A DNA stretch of 64,000 bases, taken from NCBI GenBank assembly GCA_035771165.1, contig JAWNZC010000001.1, positions 3,903,501 to 3,967,500 of the forward strand, given 5' to 3'. Under the pieces are notes generated by a model, which saw nothing but the letters and a program-made list of their open reading frames with translations, did no database searches and was not told the DNA's origin. This document shows, in pieces, positions 49,801 through 58,409 of this stretch. Source of the stretch: Paragorgia papillata. Taxonomy: Eukaryota; Cnidaria; Anthozoa; Scleralcyonacea; Coralliidae. Each line of letters starts with the position of its first letter. Within the stretch, counting starts at the first letter, position 1. The position numbers and the translations under genes are program-made.

Positions 49801-50631
49801 GATCTGGTAGGGGGGGGGGGGGTGCTGCAGGGGTGGATCTAGAATTTTGTTTAACTTAGTCAAACCATTCCTAGGGGGTCCGGGGGCATGCCCTCCCGGA
49901 AAATTTTTGAAATTTGGACCTCTGAAATGGCATTTCCTGCATTATGACGGTGCTTTGAAGAAAGATTTAAAAGTTTTAAATCGTGTTTTCAATAGTGCAT
50001 TTTATCAAACCTGGAAGGTGTCAAATAAATTTAGGGATAAAGTGGACGTTTTATTATGGATTTTATTAGGGATATCACAAGGAAGCTAGACATTAGAAAT
50101 GTGATTGACATTTTCAATGAAATCCACGTCGCATCCCACTGCAGCAAGGCACTAATTGAGTAATTGGCACCCCCCTGCACCCCTTGGCCAAGGGCCAGGG
50201 GGGTGCGCACCCCCCTGTAAATCCATCACTGGACCTGGCCAATCAGAGCGTGCGTAGAGGACACTTTATTTTATGTATAATAAAACCTGGATGTTATTTA
50301 TTTTATAGGGAAAGCGAACACTCTTGAGAACTTCGATAAACTTGTTGCGAATTTCCTAAAAAGTGGAAAAGAAAAATATGACGAGCTGATTGAGAATGCG
50401 GAGGAAGCTTTAAGTGCTGTGGAGGAAAAGAACAAACAAACTGCCAAAATGTACGTAAACACAATGAAAAAGATAAAGGAGAAAGGGGTGGAATTTGTAA
50501 CCAGTGAAATAGCAAGGGTGAAAAAATTATTGAATGAGAAAGTCAGTGATACGAAAAAAGCCATGTTTAAAACTAGGCTCGATATCTTGGCTTCATTCGG
50601 TGATCACACTGAAACAAAAGAGGAATTGTAG
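36918..50631 (+). CDS. ERP29: ERp29 / PDI-D (Windbeutel) ER lumenal chaperone
   Basis: ER lumenal protein with a redox-inactive thioredoxin fold and a helical C-terminal D domain, acting in secretory protein folding and trafficking. Exons 36918-37022, 40654-40792, 45917-46090 and 50309-50631 join in frame to 246 residues. A hydrophobic signal peptide spans about residues 1-21 ([20 protein letters not shown]). The thioredoxin-like part contains [19 protein letters not shown] and LLVAEVGIS and has no CxxC, as expected for ERp29. Exon 3 gives [10 protein letters not shown] and [13 protein letters not shown]. Exon 4 codes the charged helical D domain and ends KEEL, the ER-retention signal of this family. 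The AAG-GTAAGC donor and CAG/TAG acceptors are canonical. Intron 2 (5.1 kb) and intron 3 (4.2 kb) are filled with mobile elements. It converges with RANBP1. Confidence 0.96.
37221..37518. mobile_element. MITE with GGGCTATTCCAATTTTTA ends and internal tandem repeat
   Basis: The left end GGGCTATTCCAATTTTTACC mirrors TAAAAATTGGAATAGCCC on the right, then CTGCACCCCCCTGTTGAGG and its complement. The interior holds four copies of a 31-bp CCTCCCCTGGAAATTCCAAG unit. It lies in ERP29 intron 1. Confidence 0.8.
37772..38230. mobile_element. Foldback element, about 459 bp, CAACTCCTACTTGACACGG arms
   Basis: GAATTTTGATCGTTGTTTGC and its complement form the ends. Arms of about 100 bases include GGTCAAGTACAAGTTCAGTT and TAGTCAAGGTTATTT with complements. 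It lies in ERP29 intron 1. Confidence 0.85.
39352..39664. mobile_element. TTAA-flanked MITE, AGTCCGTTCTGCGCATG family, copy 3
   Basis: TTAA flanks; left AAGGTGATGTCCAGTCCGTT, right CAGAACGGACTGTATGTCAC. The interior matches copies 1, 2 and 4. AATTTAATTT-rich sequence follows on the right. It lies in ERP29 intron 1. Confidence 0.88.
40828..41273. mobile_element. Foldback element next to ERP29 exon 2
   Basis: Left ATGAGACTCAATCTCATTCC and right GGAACGAGATTGCATGAGAC pair, followed by CCAGAGCCCACGTTCCCCA and its complement and GAGACTCTGGGATAATC with its partner. It starts 36 bases after the exon 2 donor. Confidence 0.75.
41590..41846. mobile_element. Foldback MITE with CACTCAATGAGTG tandem palindromes
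   Basis: Ends CTGTATTCTAAAAGCTCACT and AGCTTTTAGAATACTGTACAG. The interior has repeated CACTCAATGAGTG-type palindromes. It lies in ERP29 intron 2 beside a GTAAAA...CTGG family copy (41880-41990). Confidence 0.75.
42148..42594. mobile_element. MITE with CGCCGGATTTAGGA ends
   Basis: The left end CGCCGGATTTAGGAATG and the right CCTGTCCTAAATCCGGT are inverted. The interior has a directly repeated CCCTTAAACATTATTTTTGG with G runs. The TSD is unclear, so the class is open. Confidence 0.6.
42645..42928. repeat. Duplicated block A (first copy)
   Basis: 284 bases repeated at 44509-44792 in the same orientation with about four substitutions and no length change. It begins GCGCCAATTTATATTAACT. The pair lies in ERP29 intron 2. 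Confidence 0.9.
42936..42992 (-). CDS. Candidate first exon of an unknown gene
   Basis: On the minus strand an ATG in good context (AAACATGG) opens a short acidic frame, [20 protein letters not shown] then QR, followed by a GTAACT donor. Codon use and composition look coding, unlike the surrounding repeats. The base just past the donor is where the 284-bp duplicated block 42645-42928 begins. No protein family is recognised and no partner exon was proven. It may be a chance frame or a decayed exon inside ERP29 intron 2. Confidence 0.25.
43757..43833. repeat. (AT)n microsatellite
   Basis: About 77 bases of uninterrupted AT dinucleotide in ERP29 intron 2. Confidence 0.98.
43834..44097 (-). CDS. 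Candidate internal exon of an unknown gene
   Basis: A TTTCCGCAG acceptor on the minus strand is followed by an open frame reading [20 protein letters not shown], then a Lys/Arg/Leu-rich helix-like part ([20 protein letters not shown]). It runs without stop to the AT array at 43757-43833. A possible donor GTAAAA follows LTLV. It may belong with the frame at 42936-42992 or be a gene remnant carried with the local duplications. The family is not recognised. Confidence 0.25.
44213..44508. repeat. Duplicated block B (first copy)
   Basis: Repeated at 44976-45273 (298 bases, one 2-base insertion and a few substitutions). Each copy contains internal repeats of AGAGCAAGGTCCATAAC and GTGAGGGCCCTTAC. 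GC-rich compared with its surroundings. Confidence 0.9.
44509..44792. repeat. Duplicated block A (second copy)
   Basis: Directly abuts block B at 44508 and matches 42645-42928 over its whole length. Confidence 0.9.
44976..45273. repeat. Duplicated block B (second copy)
   Basis: Matches 44213-44508 and continues into unrelated sequence at AAAAGAACTAAGG. Confidence 0.9.
45427..45832. mobile_element. PIF/Harbinger-like MITE, AGGCCTGGCCAAACGCTTTC family, copy 1
   Basis: Inverted ends AGGCCTGGCCAAACGCTTTC and its complement, TAA on both sides (45424-45426 and 45833-45835). The interior is rich in GTTGAACGATGTTGAA. It lies 85 bases before ERP29 exon 3. Confidence 0.85.
46156..46695. mobile_element. 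TTAA-flanked foldback, 540 bp, starting 66 bp after ERP29 exon 3
   Basis: TTAAAGGGTATTGGCAATAA on the left, TTATTGCCAATACCCTTTAA on the right, with long arms (AATTAAGTTTATCTCATTTG and complement). The centre has CCGCCATCTTGG and CAAGATGGCGG as part of the palindrome. Same family as 10038-10509. Confidence 0.85.
47452..48480 (-). pseudogene. LINE (non-LTR retrotransposon) C-terminal remnant, interrupted
   Basis: On the minus strand two frames fit the C-terminal part of a LINE reverse-transcriptase polyprotein: an upstream part with the [21 protein letters not shown] and MRDKVQ stretches, and a downstream part with [10 protein letters not shown] and GRPRQRWKD before the stop. A hAT element (47720-48262) separates them at an 8-bp duplication. 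A TAG replaces the usual Trp after LYGSET, so the copy was already or has since become dead. Only the 3' end remains. It lies in ERP29 intron 3, antisense. Confidence 0.8.
47720..48262. mobile_element. hAT-like MITE, CAGTGATGGATCCAG family, copy 2
   Basis: Ends CAGTGATGGATCCAGC and AAATCCATCACTG, perfect 8-bp duplication CTTGCACC at 47712-47719 and 48263-48270. It interrupts the LINE remnant. It has about 100 bases more interior than copies 1 and 3. Confidence 0.93.
49793..50231. mobile_element. hAT-like MITE, CAGTGATGGATCCAG family, copy 3
   Basis: Same ends; perfect 8-bp duplication GACCTGGC at 49785-49792 and 50232-50239. It ends 77 bases before ERP29 exon 4, close to the branch region. 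Confidence 0.93.
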
Positions 50632-50725
50632 AAGACTATTAAGTTAATTGTTTGCGTTCCGCTGCATGTTCAGGAACATTGAAGCTTTGTTAGAAAATAG
50701 TAAATATTATATGTATAGATCAATA

Positions 50726-50970
50726 GACCATTTGCACGTTGATGTACGACGACGTTGGGTAAAAGATTGCTAAAATCTTGAGACTCACTGAAACTTGACG
50801 ACATATTTGGAAAAACCCCACCAAATTTGACGACATATTTTGGAAAATCCGCGAGAGCACTGAACGAGTCCTTTTGAGTCATCCTTTTTAGCGGAAACCA
50901 TAGAATACTGGCAAAGCATTCTGGTAGTTGTAGTCACCCAACGCCATCTCACGTCATCGTGCAAATGGCC
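50726..50970. mobile_element. MITE with GCCATTTGCACGATGACGTG termini (copy 2)
   Basis: Ends GACCATTTGCACGTTGATGT and ACGTCATCGTGCAAATGGCC. It shares TAGAATACTGGCAAAGCATT and CACCCAACGCCATCTCA with 5481-5901, and is shorter by internal loss. Confidence 0.7.
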
Positions 50971-51892
50971 CACCACTCACACATTCTGACTTGCAAAACA
51001 TTTTTTTGGCCTCAAATACTTTTCTACTTACACATTGCTTTGATGATTTTTAATAAATTAGCTTAAGCATTAGAATTAAAGGTTTATTTCAAAGTTGGTC
51101 AGCTGCTCGCACATTCTGAATGAAGGATGAAAAATCGCGCATTTTCACGCAGGCTAAGGTGTTTATTGCAATCCCCCTCTCGCGGCGTCATACAGGTTTC
51201 TGCTTCTTACAGCTCTTTATCTTATACATGTTTTTTTTACATTAAAAAAAGCAATGATAATTCATGAAGAAAATTCAAAGGAAATTAATATTTAATCAAT
51301 ATTTGTAAACTTTTCGTTTGATTTTTTAACTAAAGCAGTTTGTATCTTAAAAACTGATGCATATAAATGTCCTTATGCTTACAATAATCTCCGCCGCGTT
51401 CTCTCCCAAACACCTTTGCGCGCTCAGTGTGTCTCTTCAGAATTTTACTAAAACATTAACACAGCTCCGCTATAGGTTGATGTTTCAAGAATTGGTCATC
51501 TAAACTGCTAAAGGCCCATTCTGGCGTATGTTTTCGTGTAGGATTGGTAGCAATTGTTTGCACACGATACAATTCCTGATAACGTTGACACACATGTACG
51601 GCTTTATCACATACACCAGAATGACAATCGTATACGATGAATCGTATCGTGTAAATGGGCCTTAAGATACAATAGAAGTGTTGTCTCACCTCCTCCCCAC
51701 GTGACCCTGACCTAAGCGTTTGAGGGCAAAACATTTTGCGCTCGAATGCTACAACTGCCCAATCACAATAAGCCGGCAGATGTCAGGGTCACGTGGGGGC
51801 AAGACAAGTCCAAGTCCTATAAGTACAGTTGGGTGCCAACCCAGATTGAATGGTCAAGGTTAATACAGTGAGTACTGTAGTTCACCGATAGG

Positions 51893-52560
51893 CAGTGGCG
51901 GATACCTATGGGGCAAAGGGGGCATTTGCCCCCGGCCCCAGATTCTGACCGGCCCCAAAAAATTAGTGAATAGAAAATTATGCAGTTTCTCTTTGAAAGT
52001 CTTTTAATCCGAAAATTTAACCCATCGCTTGACGCAAACCTTTTGTGTTTCCTTCGTACATCCTCTCACGCACCAATATCCTTGTGCATGAATAGCCTGT
52101 AAGATTATCCACTAAATAAAATAATCCATTCCTTCTCTGATGCTGCGCGAAAAAACGAAATATTAGATCTTAAGACCTGGCCAAACGCTTTCAACATTGT
52201 TGAATTCAACCGTGATTCAACATGTTGAAAGCGTTTGGCCACCCTGTTGAATGGTGTTGAACGATGTTGAACGAAATTTGAACATGTTCAAATTTTCGTT
52301 CAACAATGTTGCATGAAATGTTGAAAGCGTTTGGCCAGGCCTTTAAGTTTCGGCATTTTTATAGCAGCGGTATGACTTTTGTTTTGAAATGGTCCGTGAC
52401 GTGAGAATGGTCAAACGTAATTGGCTTAAACTACCAGTCGTTGCCATCTAAGCGTAAACACCGTTGATGAAAACATGTTTTGTCCCAGCGTCAAATTTAA
52501 AAGGTTTTTGTGACCGGCCCTAAAATATTTTTGCCCCCTGGGAAGGTTAATCCGGCACTG
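51893..52560. mobile_element. hAT-like element with nested Harbinger-like MITE
   Basis: Ends CAGTGGCGGATACCTATGGG and GGTTAATCCGGCACTG. Flanks CCGATAGG and CCGATATG form an 8-bp duplication with one mismatch. A MITE at 52173-52342 is inserted within. Confidence 0.75.
52173..52342. mobile_element. PIF/Harbinger-like MITE, AGGCCTGGCCAAACGCTTTC family, copy 2
   Basis: Ends AGACCTGGCCAAACGCTTTC and GAAAGCGTTTGGCCAGGCCT with TTA on both sides (52170-52172 and 52343-52345). Shorter relative of 45427-45832. Confidence 0.85.
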
Positions 52561-52649
52561 CCGATATGGGCCTTGTCTTGCTATTATTCTTTATTTATTT
52601 AAGGAGGATACGTTTTTCAGCAGAGCTGGTGGGGTCCTCCATTCACAGC

Positions 52650-52828
52650 TAAGACCTATAGGTGTTGATTTTACGGAGGGAGGAAAACCCGGCGAAAAAC
52701 CGTCGAAGCACAGGAGAGACCAACTAAACTCTACTCACATGAGTCCCCACCCCGAGGCCGAGAACGGGGCTATTCCCAGACGGTCACCCGTCTAACCGGG
52801 CTTAACTATTGGTGAGAGGCTGCTCCCC
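52650..52828 (-). mobile_element. 5S-derived SINE, internal-deletion copy
   Basis: The minus strand matches 22979-23285 from GTTAAGCCCGGTTAGACGGG through GTGACCGTCTGGGAAT and the body. It lacks the 16 bases GTTAGTACTTGGATGG that form the 5S box C region. The body retains GTCTCTCCTGTGCTTCGA. Confidence 0.8.
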
Positions 52829-53316
52829 AAATTGCTGAAATCAATCCTGTAATTTCTGGTGTACCATTGCTCACAGATCCATTGCGTTCTGTTAGTTGGA
52901 CTAAAACAATTAAGTCGATAATTTTATTGCTTCATATAACACCAAAGAACAATTTTGCGAGAATGAGGTAATAGCAACATTTCACATCCACACTCCTGTA
53001 ACAATAACTTTCCACATCAATGTCCAGCAATTGCTACATTAGTCATATTTGTCTTAATTCAAGCCAACATTTTGACAAGTATTCAATTTCTAACAAATCT
53101 TTACAGTACTATTAACAGGACATTTAGGCCAGATTTTCATCCGTAAAAATGACCACCGTACTTGCAAACTATTAAAACACGAAAACATTTCTTATACTTC
53201 GAAAGAAACACATTAAAATTTTGGTTTGAAAAAAGTGAATCGCAGACTTTGGTTCAGAGAACATTGAAAAAGGAACTTCGTATTTAAAATATGTGGTTGG
53301 ACATGCAGTCAAATTT

Positions 53317-53322
53317 TTTATT
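53317..53322 (-). terminator. AATAAA overlapping the RANBP1 stop codon
   Basis: The last codons CAA-TAA followed by AAA form AATAAA on the minus strand. If used, the 3'UTR would be very short. A second AATAAA near 52924 is an alternative. Confidence 0.35.
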
Positions 53323-56300
53323 GTCCTTGGGATTCTGTGGGTTGGTCACTAGGTGTCTTGGTTTCTGTGTCTGTCTCCTTTTGGCTTTGAGGTTCCTCAA
53401 TTTCTTTCTCTGAAGATTCTGGGGTTTTGTCACTTGCCGTTTCAGTATCTGTCTCCTTTTTGCTTTCATCCTCTTTGCTATCTTCTTGTCCTTTTTGTTT
53501 ATCTCCTTGTTCTGTTTCTGGCTTTTCAGCCACCTTCAAACTCTCAAGTTCATTGGCTAGCTTTTCACTTTCTTCATCAGAAATCGGCAATTCTAGTTTT
53601 TCCTTACATTTGTCAAAAACTTCCTTGAATTTCATGGCATCTGTCAAAATGCAAAAATGATGATGAAGAGTTAGTGTCTATAAAATGAAAATTAATAACT
53701 AACTTTGTCTTATTTCAATCCTACAACCTCCAGTCAGTTTCATGTTACAGTGTACAATACATGTATTATGTTTTGGGCCCCTGACCAAAAAAATATTTTT
53801 GGGCCCTTCCCCCTTCATATTTTATCAAACCATAAAAATAACCCATGGTAGTGATTAGTGAATTGAAAAGGTTATAGAGGGCCCATGATGGTGATGAAAA
53901 ACCCAATTGCACTAATAAAGCCGTACAAGAGCCACCATGACAGTGACAAATCCATCATTAGGAATGCAATGTAATGATCTATACTAAAACTTCAGTTGTT
54001 GATGTAATATATCAAACACGAGGAGGAGTGTTTCATCAGGATATCCAAACACCGAGACGTTTGTTGAAAACTGAGGTGAAGCCGAGGTTTTTGAACAAAC
54101 TTTGAGGTGTTCTGGATTTCCTGATGAAACACTCCTCCGAGTGTTTGATAACACTCCTCCGAGTGTTTGATATAGCATCTCAAACAAATCAGTATTTTAA
54201 AAGAAACTCAAGGTGAAAGTTTGCTTAATTTATGTAATTGAATCTTCCTCCGATATCCAAACCACAGACATGGTACTGATTTCCTTTTTGTGTTTTCCTC
54301 GTGAATTATTAATGAATTTGAGATTATAATAATTTATTGTTTAACAGTTCAGTTCAACGTATTCCTTTGCGTTGTTTCATTAAGAATGGCCACCCCTGGT
54401 TTATGACCAGGCTGACCCCCCTTCTCATCAGGCCTGGCTTTGGTAAATCAGTTTGAAGCTCAAGCAGTTTAGCGGACACCAGTGTCAAACCTTAAGCCTG
54501 AAGGCTCATCAACCCCACCATAAATGTCAAACAGTCCCCCTAAACTGCAGTCTAGTCAACAAAATGTGTAAACATACTTTCAGCACTAACAAATCTGATA
54601 GCCAATGGAAAGAAAATGGTACAACTGCAGTTTATTGGACACCAGTGTCAAACACTAAGACTGAAAGGTCAACCCCACCATAAAACCTGGCCCTAGACAC
54701 CTCAGTCAGTGGACAAGGTGTTCCCTAAACTGCAGTCCAGCCAACAAGATAATTATATGAACATACTTTCAGCATTAGCAAATCTGATAGCCAACGTCTC
54801 TTTTCGTGGTTCCTCATCAGCATAGTCAGCAGATACATTCCAAACCCAAGCACGATCACTGCCACAGTTAGGTTTTAGTTCCATATCTTTATTCACTAGT
54901 GAACAAGAAAAAGAAGCTTGGCATTAGGTTATACAAATTCAGTGTATAAAGTTTATACTTTGGGAAAGTTGCAGTCTGAGATTCTGTGAACACCAAGAAA
55001 ATGGTTTGGCATTAGAACAGTTCTCATTGTACACAAATCAATTGATTTTGCTTATTATTTAACCCTTTCACTCTTCTAAATTACCCATTAAAGTATTTAG
55101 AAGTACTGTACTTTTTGGCATTTCACTCAATTAAACTGTATGTGGTGAAGGAAAATTTTGAGTGTAAGGGTATACATACATGTACGTGAAATTTTCCTTC
55201 ACCAAAAGTCCCCACAACTTTAGTACTGGTACTTTATTGTAAGTTATAATATGATCAAGTCGGTTTTCTTTGATGCAGTACTGCAGTTTATATACCGGTT
55301 ATAAACCTCCCAACCTTATATAAACCTTGTAATAACAATAGAAGTAATAACCTCATCACAAGCTCTTTTCCTATTGAATTATTTAGAAAACCTCCTTGAT
55401 CATAATATTATAAATAACTTATTTTGCCATTGGGATTATATATCGCTAATAAACTAAGGGTGAGGTGCTTAACCTACACTTATACCATAAACAGAGGTGT
55501 ATTAGCTATTAAACCCACAGGGAGCCCATCTTGGCAGCGCGTGGGCACCTGTGGCGGTCGCAAAAGATGCACGGGGGACTGTGGCAAGGGATTTAAAAAC
55601 CGGTTACCAGAAGTGGGGGAAAAAGGGGGAAAAAAGGGGAAACACATGGTGATTGAGTGTACCAGTCCCCCGCACGTCTTTTGAGTCCACCACAGGGTGC
55701 CCACGCACTGCCAAGATGGGCTACCTGTGTTAAACCTTGGCTGCTTGATGAGGGTCACTTAATAAAATTTTGAGAGTCTATCAAGTATCAAAGTGGGCAG
55801 GAGGTGTAATAGCTAATGCACCTCTTCTGGCATTCCTTTGTAATAACATGTTTGCCAAAATTTCTGCTGTTGTTTCCTTGTGTTTGGTCTTTGACATGCT
55901 TTGTGTGCAAGATGACTGAATGTTTTAAGATGTTTTCAATGTATTTTTGCATTCTCATTTCTACTAATACAGTACTATCTCCAGTGACATCAGTTTAGGT
56001 AGTATTAGTAGAAATAAATTTTAATACTACTCAAACCAGTAGAGCAAGACATCTACAATGATTTTTTCATCACTCCCAAAGTGACAGTTTCATTAACCAC
56101 AGATCAATTTCAAAGCAATCACATGGTGTATTCTCATGTACCACGTAATAAACATCCAATTGTTAAATACAGTACATAACAAGCTAGCACGTGGTACATG
56201 AGAATATACCAATGATTGCTTTGAAATGTGGTTAACAAAACTGTTGCTTCAGAAGTGGTGAAAAAATCATCTATAGCCCCGTTTACAAGAAGCGGATTTA

Positions 56301-58030
56301 GTGTTCAAGTCAAATCTTGCATGTTGTTTCTCCTTGTTGTGTTTACATGAAGAAGGTTGAAAGTTTTCAATCTGATCGAAACAAATGGCTTAAGTCAATC
56401 TATGCAGTGGAGTGGATTTGACTTGAGATTCAAGCAAGGATCAACTTGAATGTCTCGAATCTGATTCATGTAAACACGGTTTGACTTGAAAATGACTTGA
56501 TACACATGAGTGAAGTTGGTGCATGTCGTGCCATATGGTAGACATTGGGGGTAGCACAGAAAATAGTGTAAACATGAAAAATAAATGTAAACATGTGCCT
56601 GGATTGACTTCACTTGCATTTTTCGATCTGATTGGACTGTCAATCCGCTTCATGTAAACAGGGCATATGTCTCCCTCTACTGCTTTGAGTAGTACTGTAA
56701 CTAGGGGGGCCAGATTGTAAAGTTTGCTAAGTGTGCAGGTAAGACGGATCAAAGGATTGGAAAATGCGCAGACGGGCAGGCTTGCAGGTAAAAACTGCGT
56801 GGATACGATGCGGGTTGTCGCGAAATACTCAAGATATATTTGTCAATTTTGTGCGGATGCAGATATTTAACCCATTTTGCACGGATGCGGATATATTTAA
56901 CCCATTTTGCGCGCATGCAATTCAGATTTGAAAAATATACGCAGGGAAGATCTTCCCCGCGAATGACAAACTTTACAATCTGGTAGGGGGGCTTTCCATT
57001 TACACGGTTAGACCGGTCAGTTCGGTTAAATGGAACACAATTAATTTGAGACTTAGGACGGTCAGACTGGAAAAAAAGTCCATTCTGGCCGGTCTAACCT
57101 TGTCAATTGGAAAGCGCCCTAGGTATAGTTGTTAATAGCCAGGACCTATAAAAACAAAATAAATTGAGGCAAACACGATATTACTATGGATAAATGTCAC
57201 CAGACAATTTTGCTCATTCATTGTCCTCGTCATGCATAAAATTGCATAAACATGAAAAGAACAAAGACTTTTGCAAAGTTTCCAGACCATGCCTTACCAG
57301 TCAATTGAGTGAATTGACCACAATACTGTGTGCTGAATAATTTGGTATATTACAAATCTCCCACAGGAGTGATTTCTTTTCGCCATTAACCTAGGTTTTA
57401 TTCGGGAAAAATAAGCTATTTCCTCAGATATAAAAACCCAACACTTTAATTGTAAAAAAGCTCTGGCCTTCAAATCAATGCCATCTGTCCACTACGGCCA
57501 TATTGGACCGTAAACAATTATCATTGATAATTCTTAATATTTTTCTTTTATTTTAAATATGTTTTTGAATCACTCACAAAAATGATTAGCGCACACTTTT
57601 AACGTCTTTTCCCGTCGCATCACCAGTCTATACGAAGTCTTAGTTCGGTTTTTTAGTATCTTCACATCTCCAACACCGCGCTCCTTCCACTCAGGTGCTG
57701 TGTCATGCTGTCCAATGATGTAGCGAAATAATTTTGCTCTCCTGCAAAAACGAAAGCGTAGAAATGGCCAGAAATTACAATACTGGTTGCGAATAAGCCG
57801 AACTGATATCTACTTACATTTTAATCAACTCCTCTTCGTTTTCTTCCAACGTTTTGATATCGACTTTGGCTAAAGTCACAATGGGCTCGAAGTGAATCTC
57901 CGGACTTGAAGGTGTCCCTTCGTGCTCCTAAAAAATAACAAAATATTTCGGTGTTAATCTATTACTTACTAACATAAAAAGCAATAAAAGGTAACGATTA
58001 AAAATATGTACTAACTTGTTCCGCCGACAT
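53318..58030 (-). CDS. RANBP1: Ran-binding protein 1 (RanBD protein)
   Basis: Cytosolic co-factor of RanGAP that binds Ran-GTP through a Ran-binding domain and helps dismantle nuclear export complexes. Five exons join in frame: 58016-58030 (MSAEQ), 57818-57927, 57578-57741, 54767-54895 and 53318-53640, giving 246 residues. RanBD landmarks are [20 protein letters not shown], then [39 protein letters not shown], and GSDRAWVW followed by ADYADEEP and LAIRFANAE. After [12 protein letters not shown] the tail of roughly 90 residues is almost all E, K, S, T, P, D and Q with TDTE repeats. This tail is longer than the short acidic/basic tail of vertebrate RANBP1 and looks disordered. An AATAAA at 53317-53322 overlaps the stop codon; another candidate lies near 52924. 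It is head-to-head with DRG1. Confidence 0.95.
54015..54178. repeat. Foldback repeat GGAGTGTTTCATCAGGA
   Basis: Left AGGAGGAGTGTTTCATCAGG and right CCTGATGAAACACTCCTCC pair. CACTCCTCCGAGTGTTTGATA is directly repeated at the right end. It lies in the last RANBP1 intron. Confidence 0.75.
55508..55735. mobile_element. MITE with GAGCCCATCTTGGCAGCGCG ends
   Basis: Left GCCCATCTTGGCAGCGCGTG with GGGCACC and right GGGTGCCCACGCACTGCCAA with GATGGGC are inverted; AGATGCACGGGGGACTG also pairs with CAGTCCCCCGCACGTCTT. It lies in the last RANBP1 intron. Confidence 0.75.
56045..56274. mobile_element. Foldback element (GATTTTTTCATCACT arms)
   Basis: GATGATTTTTTCACCA-type arms, TTTCAAAGCAATCA with its complement, and GGTATATTCTCATGTACCAC pair across a centre near 56165. 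It is followed directly by another element. Confidence 0.7.
56277..56666. mobile_element. Element with CCCGTTTACAAGAAGCGGAT ends
   Basis: Left GCCCCGTTTACAAGAAGCGG and right CCGCTTCATGTAAACAGGGC are inverted. CAAGTCAAATC/GACTTGA strings recur inside. RANBP1 last intron. Confidence 0.7.
56699..57121. mobile_element. Two adjoining MITEs (CCAGATTGTAAAGTTTG and GGTTAGACCGGTC ends)
   Basis: 56699-56988 has GGGGGGCCAGATTGTAAAGTTT and its complement at the right. 56985-57121 has CTTTCCATTTACACGGTTAG with GACCGG and the complement GGTCTAACCTTGTCAATTGG. They abut within a G run at 56985. Confidence 0.65.
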
Positions 58031-58289
58031 GTTAAAGGATCATAAACGATGGAAAAGGATTCAGATTGCTTCTTTTTTCACTGAAATCCTTCGCATTTCC
58101 CGGCGATTGCAAATTATTCGTATTTGGGAAATTTGGCGCCACAAGGTTAAAATAGTCAGCGGTTGTTCACTGGGAACTCATGTTAGCAGAAATAAAAGTC
58201 ATGTTTTGGACGCCATCTTGGAAAATTTTGATGAACTGGCGAGGTCTTCTTGGCAAATTTTTCAAATACTAGTAAAACCGGATAGTAAC
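58031..58289. promoter_or_regulatory. Bidirectional promoter region, RANBP1 / DRG1
   Basis: 259 bases separate the RANBP1 ATG (minus) from the nearer DRG1 start (plus). The segment contains a CGCCATCTTGG box at 58211-58221 (AAGATGGCG on the minus strand), a YY1-like motif common at housekeeping start sites. The 18 bases 58209-58226 are identical to those at the COX6A start codon. On the minus strand the box would open a five-codon upstream frame ahead of RANBP1. No TATA box was recognised. Promoter function is inferred from layout. Confidence 0.6.
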
Positions 58290-58328
58290 ATGGGTATTCT
58301 TGAAAGAATAGCTGAAATCGAAAGCGAG
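58290..58328 (+). CDS. DRG1: Second copy of DRG1 exon 1 (alternative first exon)
   Basis: This 39-base exon encodes the same 13 residues as the exon at 59033-59071 and is followed by the same GAG-GTATGTTTTTTATT donor context. The two differ only at synonymous third positions. Similarity extends upstream (shared AGCAGAAATAAAAGTC at about 58186 and 58914), so exon, leader and donor were duplicated together. It lies 259 bases from the RANBP1 start and may be the original divergent promoter. Either copy can splice in phase 0 to exon 2 at 62575. Which copy is used cannot be told from sequence. Confidence 0.75.
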
Positions 58329-58409
58329 GTATGTTTTTTATTATAATTGCATATAATAAAAAGTTTTTCTTAGCAAAGGAGCCAGTATTAAAATATATTA
58401 AAAATATAA

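Larger units (their letters stand above)
50632..53317. other. Convergent intergenic region between ERP29 and RANBP1
   Basis: No coding exon was recognised. It holds the MITE at 50726-50970, the hAT element at 51893-52560 with a nested Harbinger-like MITE, and a SINE at 52650-52828. Unique-looking sequence remains at about 51000-51450 and 52840-53317. An AATAAA for RANBP1 lies near 52924 on the minus strand. Confidence 0.6.

Noticed and set aside
58029..58346. 105-codon frame reading through the first DRG1 exon copy
   Set aside because: The upstream part overlaps the RANBP1 start and promoter and has no resemblance to DRG1; the conserved protein starts at the internal ATG 58290.
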